A stretch of 59,015 nucleotides of DNA from Pseudoalteromonas ostreae (GTDB taxonomy: Bacteria > Pseudomonadota > Gammaproteobacteria > Enterobacterales > Alteromonadaceae): the NCBI RefSeq assembly GCF_018069805.1, contig NZ_JAGPYN010000027.1, positions 1-59,015 of the forward strand, in the 5' to 3' direction. Below are positions 38,501-46,656 of this stretch, piece after piece; the first letter of the stretch is position 1; every line of letters starts with the position of its first letter. The notes under the pieces are model-generated. The model was given only the letters and a program-made list of their open reading frames with translations. It ran no database searches and was not told the origin of the DNA. The translations under genes and the position numbers were made by a program.

Positions 38501-38695
38501 TTGGGTAATTTTTGTTTCAATGATCTCGGCTGACGCTCCCGTATATTCAGTGCTTACACTGACTATGGGTGATTCAATATCAGGATATTCGCGCAGCGGT
38601 AACATCGAAAAAGCCACTAAACCAAAGGTTAGTAACAATAGGTTAATTACAATCGCAAAAACGGGGCGTTTGACACTGGTATCAGTAATTTTCAC
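35597..38695 (-). CDS. RND-family multidrug efflux transporter (HAE1 type)
   Basis: A 1032-residue inner-membrane pump starting at GTG 38695 behind aagggg. Twelve membrane segments in two halves surround two large periplasmic loops. Family segments are RPVFAIVINLLLL at the N-terminus, REYPDIESPIVSVSTEYTGAS, and GLVVDDAIVMLENIHRR near residue 405 with the proton-relay Asp pair. SQIGIVMLIGLSAKNGILIVEF is in the second half. It forms a tripartite pump with the adaptor gene 3 bp upstream. No outer-membrane TolC-type gene is in the window, so it probably uses a shared one. Substrates cannot be read from sequence. Confidence 0.92.
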   Translation of the reverse strand: MKITDTSVKRPVFAIVINLLLLTFGLVAFSMLPLREYPDIESPIVSVSTEYTGASAEIIETKITQVLENRISGIEGIKSINSSSRNGRSNITIEFNISRDIDAASNDVRERVARALDSLPEQVRPPEVSKSNSDESPIAWFLLNSDTMDSLQLSDYAQRFIVDRLAVVDGVSNVRVGGERKYAMKIWLNRQAMAARGITSSDIENTLRTENVELPAGEIESIDRDFTVRTARSYKEQRDFKNLVIKRGDDGYLVRLGEVADVNLEAADDESLFRGNGRNMVGLGIVKQAKANTLTVVDNARAELEKIKRNLPEGTTIQDSYDSSIFIKESINEVYSTLAISMALVVLIIFLFLGNIRATLIPAVTVPVALVGSFMFLLAMGYSINLLTLLALVLAIGLVVDDAIVMLENIHRRIELGEPALLAAYRGAREVGFAIIATTLVLISVFVPLVFMDGRIGALFTEFAMAVSAAVFFSSITALTLSPALCSLILKPSSKESKFSQWMDRIFDKIEQSYKNTLRSNITRSGGLTITLLLAGFVSYLLFQQIPSELTPKEDRGTFFIMMSGPEGASYENNAANMAKIEERLMPYSEAGELSRVLVRVPGWGGSGGVAIVGMADWDERKRSTWQVMDEISAKMTEVTDVRAFAIMRRGIGGGGSSRPIEFVLQGNDYAQLADWRDRIIERAEKNPGLVRIDHDYKETFPQFLISIDKNKAADLGISVSDVGRTLETMLGQRRVTTFIDRGEEYDVILKGTKADFADPTDISNIYLKSRSDELVPLDSLISLKEEATASRLNRYNRMRAITLSANLADGYTLEEALNFLNKVAMEENDIDGAIDYKGESQLFYEGASAMTYVFILALTVTFLVLAAQFESFMHPFVIMLTVPLGMMGAMFGLWATGLTINIYSQIGIVMLIGLSAKNGILIVEFTNQLRDKGVEFSEAILQAATQRLRPIIMTSLTTVMSAVPLVLASGPGAESRMVIGVVVFTGVIVATILTLFVVPAAYYALARNTQSPEFLQQKLNQQEAERPLKEL

Positions 38696-38698
38696 GGT

Positions 38699-39751
38699 TT
38701 ACCCCTTCACAGACACTTTGCTACCAGAACGAATTTTAATAATTCCTTCTGTAACAATTTGCTGCCCATTACTAATACCTTCATCAATGGCAACCCAGCC
38801 ATTGTGACGACCTGCAACGTGAACCTCTACTTTGGTGGCTATTCCGTCTTCAATTTGAAAAACATAATGTTTATCTTGTTGTGGGATCACCGCTTTTTCT
38901 GGCACCATCATGGCTTGGTTAGAGCTCAATTGCAGGGCCGTATTAAGCAACATGCCAGGGCGTAATAAGCCACTTTTATTCGCGAAGCTGGCTGTGACTT
39001 CAACACTACGAGTAATTGCATCAATACGCGTACTAACGTGGGTTACTTTACCGGTGAATGTTTGTTCTGGGTAAGCATCATTTTGAGTCATAACTTTCAT
39101 GCCAACGTTTAATTGCGCTAGGTATTTTTCCGGAACTTTAAAATCGACTTTAATTATGCTGATATCATCTAAACTGGTAATTGTGGTGCTGTTATTTACA
39201 TAGGCACCAATTGAAATTTGACGCTTACCTAAAATGCCTGAAAAAGGTGCTGTAATGGTCATTTCAGATAGTTTTGTTTTGGCATTTTCTAACTGTGCTT
39301 CGGTGGCATCAACACGAGAAAGTTGTTCTTCTAATAATGATTTTGCGGTTGCCTGTGAGCGGGAGAGCTCAGTTAAGCGCTCAAGTTGACGTTTTTCTTC
39401 GCGTAAGTTAATTGCCAGCTCTTTTACTGTCAGCTCTTCTTGTAACGATTGTAATTGTACGAGCTTTTGACCTTTACTGACTAAGTCACCATCTTTAAAA
39501 TAAATGTTAGTTACGTAATCATTTTGTGCGCTTTGTATATAAATTGCTTGATTTGCGCGTGCACTGCCGATAGCCTCTATGAGGACGGCATTTTCTTCAC
39601 TTACAACAGTGTGAGCGGTTACTTGCGTTGTTTTTTTTGTGAAGTTAGATTGCTCACCTTGGCTGCTTGGGAAATAAAGATAAACACATAGCCCCAGAAG
39701 TAGAGTAATAATAAATGGAAATAGCGCTTTGCCAGATTGCTTTGCATACAT
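38699..39751 (-). CDS. Efflux RND transporter periplasmic adaptor subunit
   Basis: A 350-residue membrane-fusion protein: N-terminal membrane anchor (FPFIITLLLGLCVYLYF), a barrel-sandwich half (NYVTNIYFKDGDLVSKGQKLVQL), an alpha hairpin (about 95-150), then the second lipoyl half (TITAPFSGILGKRQISIGAYV near 167) and a beta-barrel domain (VDFKVPEKYLAQLNVGMKV). It bridges the RND pump to an outer-membrane channel. The pump gene begins 3 bp after its stop, so the two form an operon. Confidence 0.92.
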   Translation of the reverse strand: MYAKQSGKALFPFIITLLLGLCVYLYFPSSQGEQSNFTKKTTQVTAHTVVSEENAVLIEAIGSARANQAIYIQSAQNDYVTNIYFKDGDLVSKGQKLVQLQSLQEELTVKELAINLREEKRQLERLTELSRSQATAKSLLEEQLSRVDATEAQLENAKTKLSEMTITAPFSGILGKRQISIGAYVNNSTTITSLDDISIIKVDFKVPEKYLAQLNVGMKVMTQNDAYPEQTFTGKVTHVSTRIDAITRSVEVTASFANKSGLLRPGMLLNTALQLSSNQAMMVPEKAVIPQQDKHYVFQIEDGIATKVEVHVAGRHNGWVAIDEGISNGQQIVTEGIIKIRSGSKVSVKG

Positions 39752-39899
39752 TGTTAAAAATACCGGAAAATTAATTGCCTCTAGTGTACAAAATTACAGC
39801 GTGAATTGGCGGCCGCGTATCTCATAAATCTGTTGGTTAGGCGTAAAAGTTAAGTTTTTTTCAGTTAGTTCCTATTTTATGTTTGTGTATGAGAGAGTT

Positions 39900-40004
39900 A
39901 TGAAGTTAGCAACTAAATGTCCGCGTTGTATGAAAGTACGTAAATTGATAATTTGGACTATAATTATGTACGTTTTTTATATTGTTTTTTATCGTTATGG
40001 TTAA
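39900..40004 (+). CDS. Predicted 34-residue membrane microprotein
   Basis: A short ORF with ATG 39900 preceded by gagagag (39891-39897), a good ribosome site. It encodes a basic N-terminus with a Cys-Pro-Arg-Cys pair (TKCPRCMKVRK) followed by one hydrophobic helix (LIIWTIIMYVFYIVFYRYG). Its stop codon overlaps the ATG (39997) of the next gene by 8 bp, and that gene has no ribosome site of its own. This arrangement suggests translational coupling. I know of no family for it; function is unknown. Confidence 0.5.
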   Translation: MKLATKCPRCMKVRKLIIWTIIMYVFYIVFYRYG

Positions 40005-40725
40005 ACGCAAAAACACAGTTTTGAAATTGCGTGCACAAGGAGCGCGCAATGGTATCGAAATTCTCACCGTTGGTGCGGTGGGGCTTATATTCACTATGTT
40101 ATTTAATTTGTTACGGCCCGGAGAAATTAGCATTTTCGAAATTTTTTTAGTGAGTTTATGCGTGGTTGCCATTTTTATTGGTTTTTTAAAAACGCAAGAA
40201 CCATTTTATAGTTTAGTTATTACAGAACAAGAACTTACTTATCAGCACAAATATGGCTATTGGTGTATTAAACATGCAAACATCCACCACAGTGGGATTC
40301 CTAAAGTAGAACAACAGCTTGAACAACTTGAGTTAAATGCAGTAGGTATTAAACTTAACGACACTGATGAATTTTTATTACAATTAGCACCAAGAATTGC
40401 TGGTAAATTATTGATCGAACAACGACATTTATTTATACAAGTGGTTCAAAAACATTGCAAAAATGGCAATTGCCCATCAGAATGGTTAATTGAGGATAAT
40501 TATTATACTTCAGTGAATGGTCGCAGTTTTAATGGCTTGATAGCCATGTTTGCCAATAGGATGCGACATCTTCGGCAATTAACAGGATATGATTTACTGT
40601 TACCCGCAAGTGTATTAGATAGAAGTATTTGGGATTTTAGTCATAGCTTAAATGCATGGCGGAATAACCCAGTCGTATTTATAGAATCTCAATTAGAGAG
40701 TAAAACGCCTGAAAATAGGCGTTAG
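39997..40725 (+). CDS. Two-helix membrane protein, probably DUF2982 family
   Basis: A 242-residue protein with two N-terminal membrane helices (about 23-43, LTVGAVGLIFTMLFNLL; and 50-68, IFEIFLVSLCVVAIFIGF), then a soluble cytosolic domain. Features include QHKYGYWCIKHANIHHSGIP near 85, a Cys-Lys-Asn-Gly-Asn-Cys pair near 152, and NRMRHLRQLTGYDLLLPASVLDR near 190. It resembles DUF2982 proteins of Alteromonadales, recalled with moderate certainty. It overlaps the upstream 34-codon ORF and is followed by another unknown gene after 16 bp. No function is known. Confidence 0.68.
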   Translation: MVKRKNTVLKLRAQGARNGIEILTVGAVGLIFTMLFNLLRPGEISIFEIFLVSLCVVAIFIGFLKTQEPFYSLVITEQELTYQHKYGYWCIKHANIHHSGIPKVEQQLEQLELNAVGIKLNDTDEFLLQLAPRIAGKLLIEQRHLFIQVVQKHCKNGNCPSEWLIEDNYYTSVNGRSFNGLIAMFANRMRHLRQLTGYDLLLPASVLDRSIWDFSHSLNAWRNNPVVFIESQLESKTPENRR

Positions 40726-40741
40726 TTAGTAGGATGAAGCG

Positions 40742-41074
40742 ATGAGTCAAGATAGATCTTTTATAAAAAGTGGTCGAAATACCATAATCCATAAAGATAA
40801 AAAACTCGATTTAGTGATCGTGAATTCTGAAGTGCACCCAAGAATCAAGGTAACTCCACATGGTTTAGAGCCATTTAAAGAAGAGCTACCAAAAAATCGT
40901 CGCGAAGCTAAAGAGCGCTACCTCGATATGGTTTACATAGGTAGTGCTGATGTATTTGGTGAAGAGAAACGCTTGCTGTTTATTCAGGCGCTGGATGGTC
41001 GCGAGTATAAGGTCGATTATAGTAAAATAGGCACAAAGTTATTTGTCCGCATTCACCAAGATAGCTATTTATAA
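40742..41074 (+). CDS. Conserved-looking hypothetical protein, 110 residues
   Basis: A soluble, charged protein without signal peptide. It starts with ATG 40742 behind aggatgaag, 16 bp after the upstream membrane-protein gene, so the two are probably co-transcribed. Readable features are an Arg/Lys/Glu-rich centre (FKEELPKNRREAKERYLDMV) and a beta-rich C-terminal half (LLFIQALDGREYKVDYSKI). I do not recognise the family. Codon use and spacing look like a real gene. Confidence 0.62.
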   Translation: MSQDRSFIKSGRNTIIHKDKKLDLVIVNSEVHPRIKVTPHGLEPFKEELPKNRREAKERYLDMVYIGSADVFGEEKRLLFIQALDGREYKVDYSKIGTKLFVRIHQDSYL

Positions 41075-41173
41075 CACTGTTTTTTTCATCTGGTATTGTT
41101 GTTGCCAAATTTATTGATTGGCGTGGCTATTATTAAAGCTACGTAATTTCAGTTTTAAATGAGGAACTAGTGC

Positions 41174-42844
41174 ATGAAACCCCTTTTCATGGTTTTACCG
41201 TTGTTTGCTGTATTAACAGCATGCGGAGGTGGAGGCGGCAACGATAATCCTGTGGTTGCAGCATCTGTATTTGCTGGCGATGATCAGCGTATTATTGAAA
41301 AAAGTGAATTTACTATTGAAGCTAAAGGGTCGCCCACAGATGGTAGCTTTACCTGGCAGCGAGTAAGTGGACCAATTATTGCTGATTTCCCCCTTGTTGG
41401 TGCGCAACAAACAATTACGGCTCCAGATATAAAAGCAAACAGCGAGCTATTACTGCGCGTTAGTTATCAAACTATCGATGGTCAATTAGTCAGTGATGAC
41501 TTGCTGATTGAAATTGAGTCAAATAATCAACTTCCGCAAGTGATTGTTACTCAAACAGCACCAGAAACATTACCTTCTGATTATAAAGATATAATTACTC
41601 TTAGCGCAGCAAGCTCGATAGATCCAGATGAAAATGGACAAATTAATAGCTACAACTGGCAACAGATTGTAGGGCCAACGCTTGCAGTAGATAATAATAG
41701 CAACGCGACAATTAGTTTCTCGCATCCGTTACTCGATACTAATACCTTGATCACTTGGTTAATAACAGTGGTGGACGATGAGGGGGGGGAGTCTAACACG
41801 CAGTATTCTCATACCCTAAACAAAACCAGCGAAGTGATCATCGCTAATGCAGGTGTCGATCAGAGTGTTGTTGAGCTGGATAAAGTCACCTTAGATGCCA
41901 CAGCATCAGAAACTGTGACCGAAACATTTAAGTGTTTTTGGCAGCAAACCGCTGGCACAGTGGTGCTTGATAACCAGCAGCAATGTATTACTTCTTTCAC
42001 AGCACCGGCAACAGAGGCAGTCAACACCCATACTTTTGAAGTAACCGTGACTGATAGCAAAGGGCGCACAGCTAAAGATAGTGTTGATATTGTCGTTAAC
42101 TCAAAGGCATTGGGTCTAATCAATGATACAGGGATGAGCAAGTGTTATAACAATACCCAAGAAATAGCCTGTACAAGCACCGATTTTCCTCGTCAAGATG
42201 CCTCTGTTGGTCGCGATAGTGGCGTTGGATCACATATCGAAAAAGTGGGTCGAGGTGAGCAGGCTTTTGACTTGACAAAACTTAATCAGTTTGCCGATGA
42301 GTTGTTAGATAGCGCCGCTAATTTTAGCTGTATTCGCGATAACGTTACGGGTCTGATTTGGGAAGTAAAAAGTCCTAATACAGGCACTTTGCCAAATACG
42401 GCTTTGCGTGAAGGACAAAATCATTATACTTGGTATTTAACCAATGAAGATGGTGTGCAAACGGGGAGTAGTCCAGGTACGCCTAACAGTACCTGCCCAA
42501 GTAATAGTAACTGTAATTTGCAAGTGTACGTTAATGCAGTAAATGCTCTTGATTACTGTGGCGGTACTAATTGGCGAGTGCCTAGCTATACTGAGCTGTT
42601 AACGCTACTTAATTATGGTAAGCATGGACAATCAATATTACTTGATGAAAACTACTTTCCCAATACACCTAATAGTAACTTACTCGCGGATGGACTCATT
42701 TATTGGACCTCACAAACCGCAGTCGATGGGACTAGCTTATCGCAAGCGTATATTTTTGATATGAGCGACGGGAACGATTTGGCTTATCCAAAGAGTAATA
42801 CCGCGTTTGTTCGGTTAGTAAGAACGGCAGGAGCAACACAATGA
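41174..42844 (+). CDS. Lipoprotein with PKD/Ig-like repeats and C-terminal DUF1566 (Lcl) domain
   Basis: A 556-residue lipoprotein: signal peptide and lipobox LTAC with Cys near residue 17, followed by a five-Gly linker. Three Ig/PKD-like domains follow (about 30-110, FTWQRVSG; 118-210, SIDPDENGQINSYNWQQIVGP; 218-310, ANAGVDQSVVELDKVTLDA). The DUF1566 domain begins near 385 with VTGLIWEVK and holds NWRVPSYTELLTLLNYG and FVRLVRT. Several Cys pairs in the last third suggest disulfides. DUF1566 domains are found in surface and adhesin-like proteins; the exact role is unknown. It overlaps the next DUF1566 gene by 4 bp (ATGA). Confidence 0.85.
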   Translation: MKPLFMVLPLFAVLTACGGGGGNDNPVVAASVFAGDDQRIIEKSEFTIEAKGSPTDGSFTWQRVSGPIIADFPLVGAQQTITAPDIKANSELLLRVSYQTIDGQLVSDDLLIEIESNNQLPQVIVTQTAPETLPSDYKDIITLSAASSIDPDENGQINSYNWQQIVGPTLAVDNNSNATISFSHPLLDTNTLITWLITVVDDEGGESNTQYSHTLNKTSEVIIANAGVDQSVVELDKVTLDATASETVTETFKCFWQQTAGTVVLDNQQQCITSFTAPATEAVNTHTFEVTVTDSKGRTAKDSVDIVVNSKALGLINDTGMSKCYNNTQEIACTSTDFPRQDASVGRDSGVGSHIEKVGRGEQAFDLTKLNQFADELLDSAANFSCIRDNVTGLIWEVKSPNTGTLPNTALREGQNHYTWYLTNEDGVQTGSSPGTPNSTCPSNSNCNLQVYVNAVNALDYCGGTNWRVPSYTELLTLLNYGKHGQSILLDENYFPNTPNSNLLADGLIYWTSQTAVDGTSLSQAYIFDMSDGNDLAYPKSNTAFVRLVRTAGATQ

Positions 42845-43344
42845 AATCATTATTAATTGGCTTATTGTTGGTGACTCCTACAGTAATGGCTGTGTGCTAT
42901 GAAGGCGTAGCGCAAACGACACCTAGTACACGCTTCACTGTAAATTCAGATGGAACTGTCAGTGACAGTGTTACAGGACTTATGTGGCAAACCTGTAGTT
43001 ATGGACAAGGTTATGATGCCACAACCACTGGCTGTATTAATAGTGCTGTAAAAGTAAACTGGCAAGAGGCGCTAAGAGCCGCAGTGAATGACCGAACCGG
43101 TGCATATACAGATTGGCAAGTACCTAATAATAAAGAGCTTGCTAGTATTTTAGAGCACAGCTGTGTTACCCCAAGTATTAATCAATCTGTATTTTTAGGT
43201 AATAAAAGTGAAAACTATTGGACAAATACTTCAGGTATTGCCGATAAAACTTCAGCGTGGGTATACACCTTTGACAGAGGCCTTAACAGTTTGCACGATA
43301 AAACCTCGTTTGTGTACCTACGCTTGGTTCGTTATGAAAAGTAG
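42841..43344 (+). CDS. Secreted DUF1566 domain protein
   Basis: A 167-residue exported protein with signal peptide (LLIGLLLVTPTVMAVCY). It consists almost only of a DUF1566 domain: VTGLMWQTCSYG near 43, WQEALRAAVN, DWQVPNNKELASILEHSC near 92, ENYWTNTS and VYLRLVRYEK at the end. It is paralogous to the last third of the upstream lipoprotein, and the ATGA overlap implies that both are made together. The two may interact at the surface, which is inference. Confidence 0.85.
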   Translation: MKSLLIGLLLVTPTVMAVCYEGVAQTTPSTRFTVNSDGTVSDSVTGLMWQTCSYGQGYDATTTGCINSAVKVNWQEALRAAVNDRTGAYTDWQVPNNKELASILEHSCVTPSINQSVFLGNKSENYWTNTSGIADKTSAWVYTFDRGLNSLHDKTSFVYLRLVRYEK

Positions 43345-43353
43345 CGAGCTTAG

Positions 43354-44463
43354 TTAATTTAAATACTGCTGAAATACCTCTAACCGCGCTTGTTCTAGCG
43401 CGGTTTTTATTTCAGCACCTTTTATACCTTGGATAATAAATTGCTGTGGGTTAATTGCTCTTGCCGTTTTGGTTGCTGTTAATAATTGTTGTTGGTTGGT
43501 CAGAGGGACTGCTTGATTAACCTCAATAGCTCTAAGTACTTCGTCAAATCGTTCAGGGCGGCGCCATAAATCGAGTTGATTGCAGCAATCGAGTAATTGC
43601 TCTGCGGTAATTGTTTGGCTAGTTAAGGTTGCTTGGTGGGCATTGAGTTGTAATGCGAGGTCGCGTACGTCATTGGGAAGGCGAATCGTTTGGCTAACTG
43701 CTTTTATGTCATCGGCGGTTAACGAGCTGGTGGCTTGTGCAAATAATAGTGGCTGATCGGTGATATTTTGGCTTTGTGCGTAAGCGTAACGGGTTTTTAG
43801 TTGTTGATATAACTCATCGCTCCACTTACCTGCTAAGGCTGGGCTGATAGCACTAAGCGCACCTAACTGGGCTAAAATATTCAAAAACTCAGCAAATGCG
43901 CTATCCGTTAATGACTTTTCACATTCAAGCCAAATTCGTTCTGCGGTGAGTGTTTGTAACTCACCTTGGTTGATCATCTGTGTTAGCAATTGCCGGGTTT
44001 CTTCGGCAATGGTAAAACCAAGATAATGATAACGAGCTGCAAAACGGGCAACGCGTAATATACGTAGAGGATCTTCGCTAAATGCGTCAGATACATGGCG
44101 CAAAATGCGGTTGTCTAAATCTTGCTTGCCGCCATAAGGATCAATTAAGTTGCCATCGTGTGCTTTTGCAATGGCGTTAACGGTTAAATCGCGGCGGCGC
44201 AAATCGTCTTCTAAGGTGACATCTGCTGAAAACTCGCAGACAAAGCCGCTGTAACCTTGACCTTGTTTTCGCTCAGTACGAGCTAGTGCGTATTCCTCTT
44301 TAGTTTTTGGGTGCAAAAATACCGGAAAGTCTTTACCGACTTGTTGATAGCCTTGCTTGAGTAGTTGCTCAGGAGTTGCCCCTACTACCACATAATCGCG
44401 CTCTTTAATAACTCGTCCAAGTAGTTCATCGCGAACCGCGCCACCGACCAAATAAACTTGCAT
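43354..44463 (-). CDS. cca: CCA-adding tRNA nucleotidyltransferase
   Basis: A 369-residue class II nucleotidyltransferase that builds or repairs the 3' CCA of tRNA. VYLVGGAVRDELLG at residue 3, ERDYVVVGATPEQLL, DFPVFLHPKTKEEYALARTE, LEDDLRRRDLTVNAIA and EDPLRILRVARFAARY match the E. coli enzyme. The E. coli protein has a C-terminal HD phosphohydrolase (HDLGK). Here the aligned region has no such motif and the protein is about 40 residues shorter, so the HD activities appear lost. Convergent with the DUF1566 gene, 9 bp apart. Confidence 0.94.
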   Translation of the reverse strand: MQVYLVGGAVRDELLGRVIKERDYVVVGATPEQLLKQGYQQVGKDFPVFLHPKTKEEYALARTERKQGQGYSGFVCEFSADVTLEDDLRRRDLTVNAIAKAHDGNLIDPYGGKQDLDNRILRHVSDAFSEDPLRILRVARFAARYHYLGFTIAEETRQLLTQMINQGELQTLTAERIWLECEKSLTDSAFAEFLNILAQLGALSAISPALAGKWSDELYQQLKTRYAYAQSQNITDQPLLFAQATSSLTADDIKAVSQTIRLPNDVRDLALQLNAHQATLTSQTITAEQLLDCCNQLDLWRRPERFDEVLRAIEVNQAVPLTNQQQLLTATKTARAINPQQFIIQGIKGAEIKTALEQARLEVFQQYLN

Positions 44464-44591
44464 AACTTCCCCTGAATATTAACTGTGCAAACTATTTTAC
44501 GTTATTTAGCCAATAAAACGCTAACAAGGTTTTCACTTACGCTGTTTTTTTGCCATTATAGGCCGTGATTTAATCAGTAAGGGAATTTAGG

Positions 44592-45509
44592 GTGTATTTA
44601 AGCTATTTTGGCTTGTCAGAGAAGCCGTTTTCAATCGCGCCAAATCCACAGTACTTATTTTTAAGCGAACGCCATAAAGAAGCGTTGGCGCATTTAACTT
44701 ATGGCTTAGGTGAAGCCGGTGGGTTTGTATTGTTAACTGGAGAGGTGGGAACAGGGAAAACGACCTTAACCCGCAGTTTGCAAGAGCAGCTACCTGAAAA
44801 CACACAAGTGGCGTTGATCCATAATCCAGCACTGTCACAATTGGAACTGTTAGCGAGTATTTGCGATGAATTTCATATTGTTTATGACGAGCAAAATGCG
44901 ACGTTAAAAACCTTAACAGATGCAATTAAAAAGCATCTTGAAGCGAATCATCAAGCTGGTGGCCACACTATTTTGATCATTGATGAAGCTCAGCTTTTAG
45001 CCCCTGACGTGCTAGAACAGCTTCGTTTATTAACTAACATAGAAACAAACCATAAAAAATTACTACAAATAGTATTGGTTGGTCAGCCAGAATTACAGGC
45101 TTTATTAAAGCGTAATGAGTTGCGTCAGTTAGCGCAGCGTATCACTGCCCGTTATCATTTACTACCATTAACCGAGGGGCAAACCTTTGCTTACGTTAAA
45201 CACCGTTTATATGTGGCAGGTTGTGATCGAGGGCTGTTTTCAAATGATGCGTTAAAAACAATTCACTTAGTTACGGCAGGTATTCCGCGTTTAGTAAATT
45301 TATTATGTGAACGCTGTTTAATGGGCGCTTTTTCTAAGCAGCTAACCATGATTGATAGTGATATAGTAATGCGCTCTGCACAAGAGGCGTTACCGCCGAG
45401 TGCATTGAATGCTGTTAGTGTAGCGCAGCAGTCGTCGTTTAATTGGCTCTATCCATTGGCATTTTTAACTGTGTTCAGTATGGGTATTGGTTTGTCGTTT
45501 ATTCTTTAA
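44592..45509 (+). CDS. ExeA/GspA-type AAA ATPase (MshM-like)
   Basis: A 305-residue ATPase starting at GTG 44592 behind aaggga. The YFGLSEKPFSIAPNPQYLFLSERHKEAL opening (about 4-31), Walker A TGEVGTGKTTL near 48 and Walker B ILIIDEAQLLAPD near 125 are typical of ExeA/MshM. A single membrane helix lies at the C-terminus (WLYPLAFLTVFSMGIGLSFI). The peptidoglycan-binding domain of full ExeA is missing. It is 13 bp upstream of a gspB-like gene, so the pair probably helps a type II secretion system or MSHA pilus secretin cross the wall. Confidence 0.85.
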   Translation: MYLSYFGLSEKPFSIAPNPQYLFLSERHKEALAHLTYGLGEAGGFVLLTGEVGTGKTTLTRSLQEQLPENTQVALIHNPALSQLELLASICDEFHIVYDEQNATLKTLTDAIKKHLEANHQAGGHTILIIDEAQLLAPDVLEQLRLLTNIETNHKKLLQIVLVGQPELQALLKRNELRQLAQRITARYHLLPLTEGQTFAYVKHRLYVAGCDRGLFSNDALKTIHLVTAGIPRLVNLLCERCLMGAFSKQLTMIDSDIVMRSAQEALPPSALNAVSVAQQSSFNWLYPLAFLTVFSMGIGLSFIL

Positions 45510-45522
45510 TTAATGGTCATAT

Positions 45523-46548
45523 ATGTCGTATTTATTAGAAGCCTTAAAACAATCAGAACAACATGACGAAGCGTCAGTACATGACAGAAACGCTGAACAA
45601 TTAAAACAGCAGCAAGAGTTACAACGCTATCGTGTTATTGCAATTTCGCTTGGCTTGTTGGTTGCTTTTTTATTGACCTTGATGGCAGGATTTTCAATTG
45701 GTAAATGGTTACAAAAAAATCATTTAAATACCCCTGAACAAGTGGTAACGACTGTTCAGGATCAATCAGTGGAGCCTGCTGATGACGAAACACCTGTACC
45801 TGCCACAGTGAAGTCTGAGCAATCGATACCTGTGCAAACAAATCCAGTACAAACTAGCCCAGCGCAAGTTGCTAGCTCGCAGCCGATGTCTCAGCCGCAA
45901 TTTGTTCACCCTCAGCAATACCAACAAGCAGCGCAATATCAGTGGGTGCAAGTGCCAGTAAATACTGCACCAGCTTATTCACAAGGTCAGCCAATGCTGG
46001 TACAAACACCTAATGGTTATCAGCAAGTATATGCAGCGCCTCAGCAGCAATATAATCCTAATGCAGTGCAAATGCAGCCAATGATTAACAATAGCGCTAG
46101 CAATATCGATATGAGTAAATACAAAGTATTGGGGAAGCCTATTGGCGAACCGACTAGTGATAAATCAAAGCCGTTGGCAGCAGGAAATGATGAAGAGCTT
46201 GAAACTGTACCAACGGCGCTTAAAAATGCCTTTGCTCGCGCTATCGAAGATACTCAAAGCACCCAATCTCATCAAGTAACGCAAGGCACTAGAAATTCAT
46301 CTTATGCTGAGCCGATTGAGTTACTACCAGATGCTTTGCTGGCATTGATGCCAGAAATTAAATACCAAGCGCATATTTACTCATCATCACCTGATAAACG
46401 ATGGGTTAAGCTCAATAATCGGGAGTTATACGAGGGCGATAGTATTGGGGACTTAAGAGTATTAGAGATCACTCCTGAGCAAACGGTGTTGAGTTTTGAT
46501 GATTATGAATTTAGCTTAAAGGCACTGCAAGATTGGCCGAGCAAATGA
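45523..46548 (+). CDS. Type II secretion assembly protein GspB-like
   Basis: A 341-residue bitopic protein. It begins MSYLLEALKQSEQHD, the classic GspB/ExeB start, followed by a cytosolic stretch and a membrane helix (about 38-62, VIAISLGLLVAFLLTLMAGF). A long Gln/Pro/Val-rich periplasmic linker (about 70-185) leads to a compact C-terminal domain (LPDALLALMPEIKYQAHIYS, NNRELYEGDSIGDLRVLEI). GspB and GspA form a complex that places the outer-membrane secretin. The main gsp cluster is not in this window. Confidence 0.86.
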   Translation: MSYLLEALKQSEQHDEASVHDRNAEQLKQQQELQRYRVIAISLGLLVAFLLTLMAGFSIGKWLQKNHLNTPEQVVTTVQDQSVEPADDETPVPATVKSEQSIPVQTNPVQTSPAQVASSQPMSQPQFVHPQQYQQAAQYQWVQVPVNTAPAYSQGQPMLVQTPNGYQQVYAAPQQQYNPNAVQMQPMINNSASNIDMSKYKVLGKPIGEPTSDKSKPLAAGNDEELETVPTALKNAFARAIEDTQSTQSHQVTQGTRNSSYAEPIELLPDALLALMPEIKYQAHIYSSSPDKRWVKLNNRELYEGDSIGDLRVLEITPEQTVLSFDDYEFSLKALQDWPSK

Positions 46549-46611
46549 ATTAACACGATTTTTTCGTATGCGATTATGGAAGAAACTACTTAATTTAAAG
46601 GCTTTAATAGC

Positions 46612-46640
46612 AAAAAGGGCGCTAATTAGCGCCCTTTTTT
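46612..46640. terminator. Bidirectional terminator between gspB and putA
   Basis: Stem AGGGCGCTAA / TTAGCGCCCT flanked by A5 and T6. It can end gspB on the plus strand and putA on the minus strand. Confidence 0.9.
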
Positions 46641-46656
46641 AATATCAACTTAAACT

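Noticed and set aside
35597..39751. Heavy-metal (CusA-type) identity for the RND pump
   Set aside because: The sequence follows HAE1 drug-efflux motifs, and the adaptor lacks metal-binding Met/His stretches.
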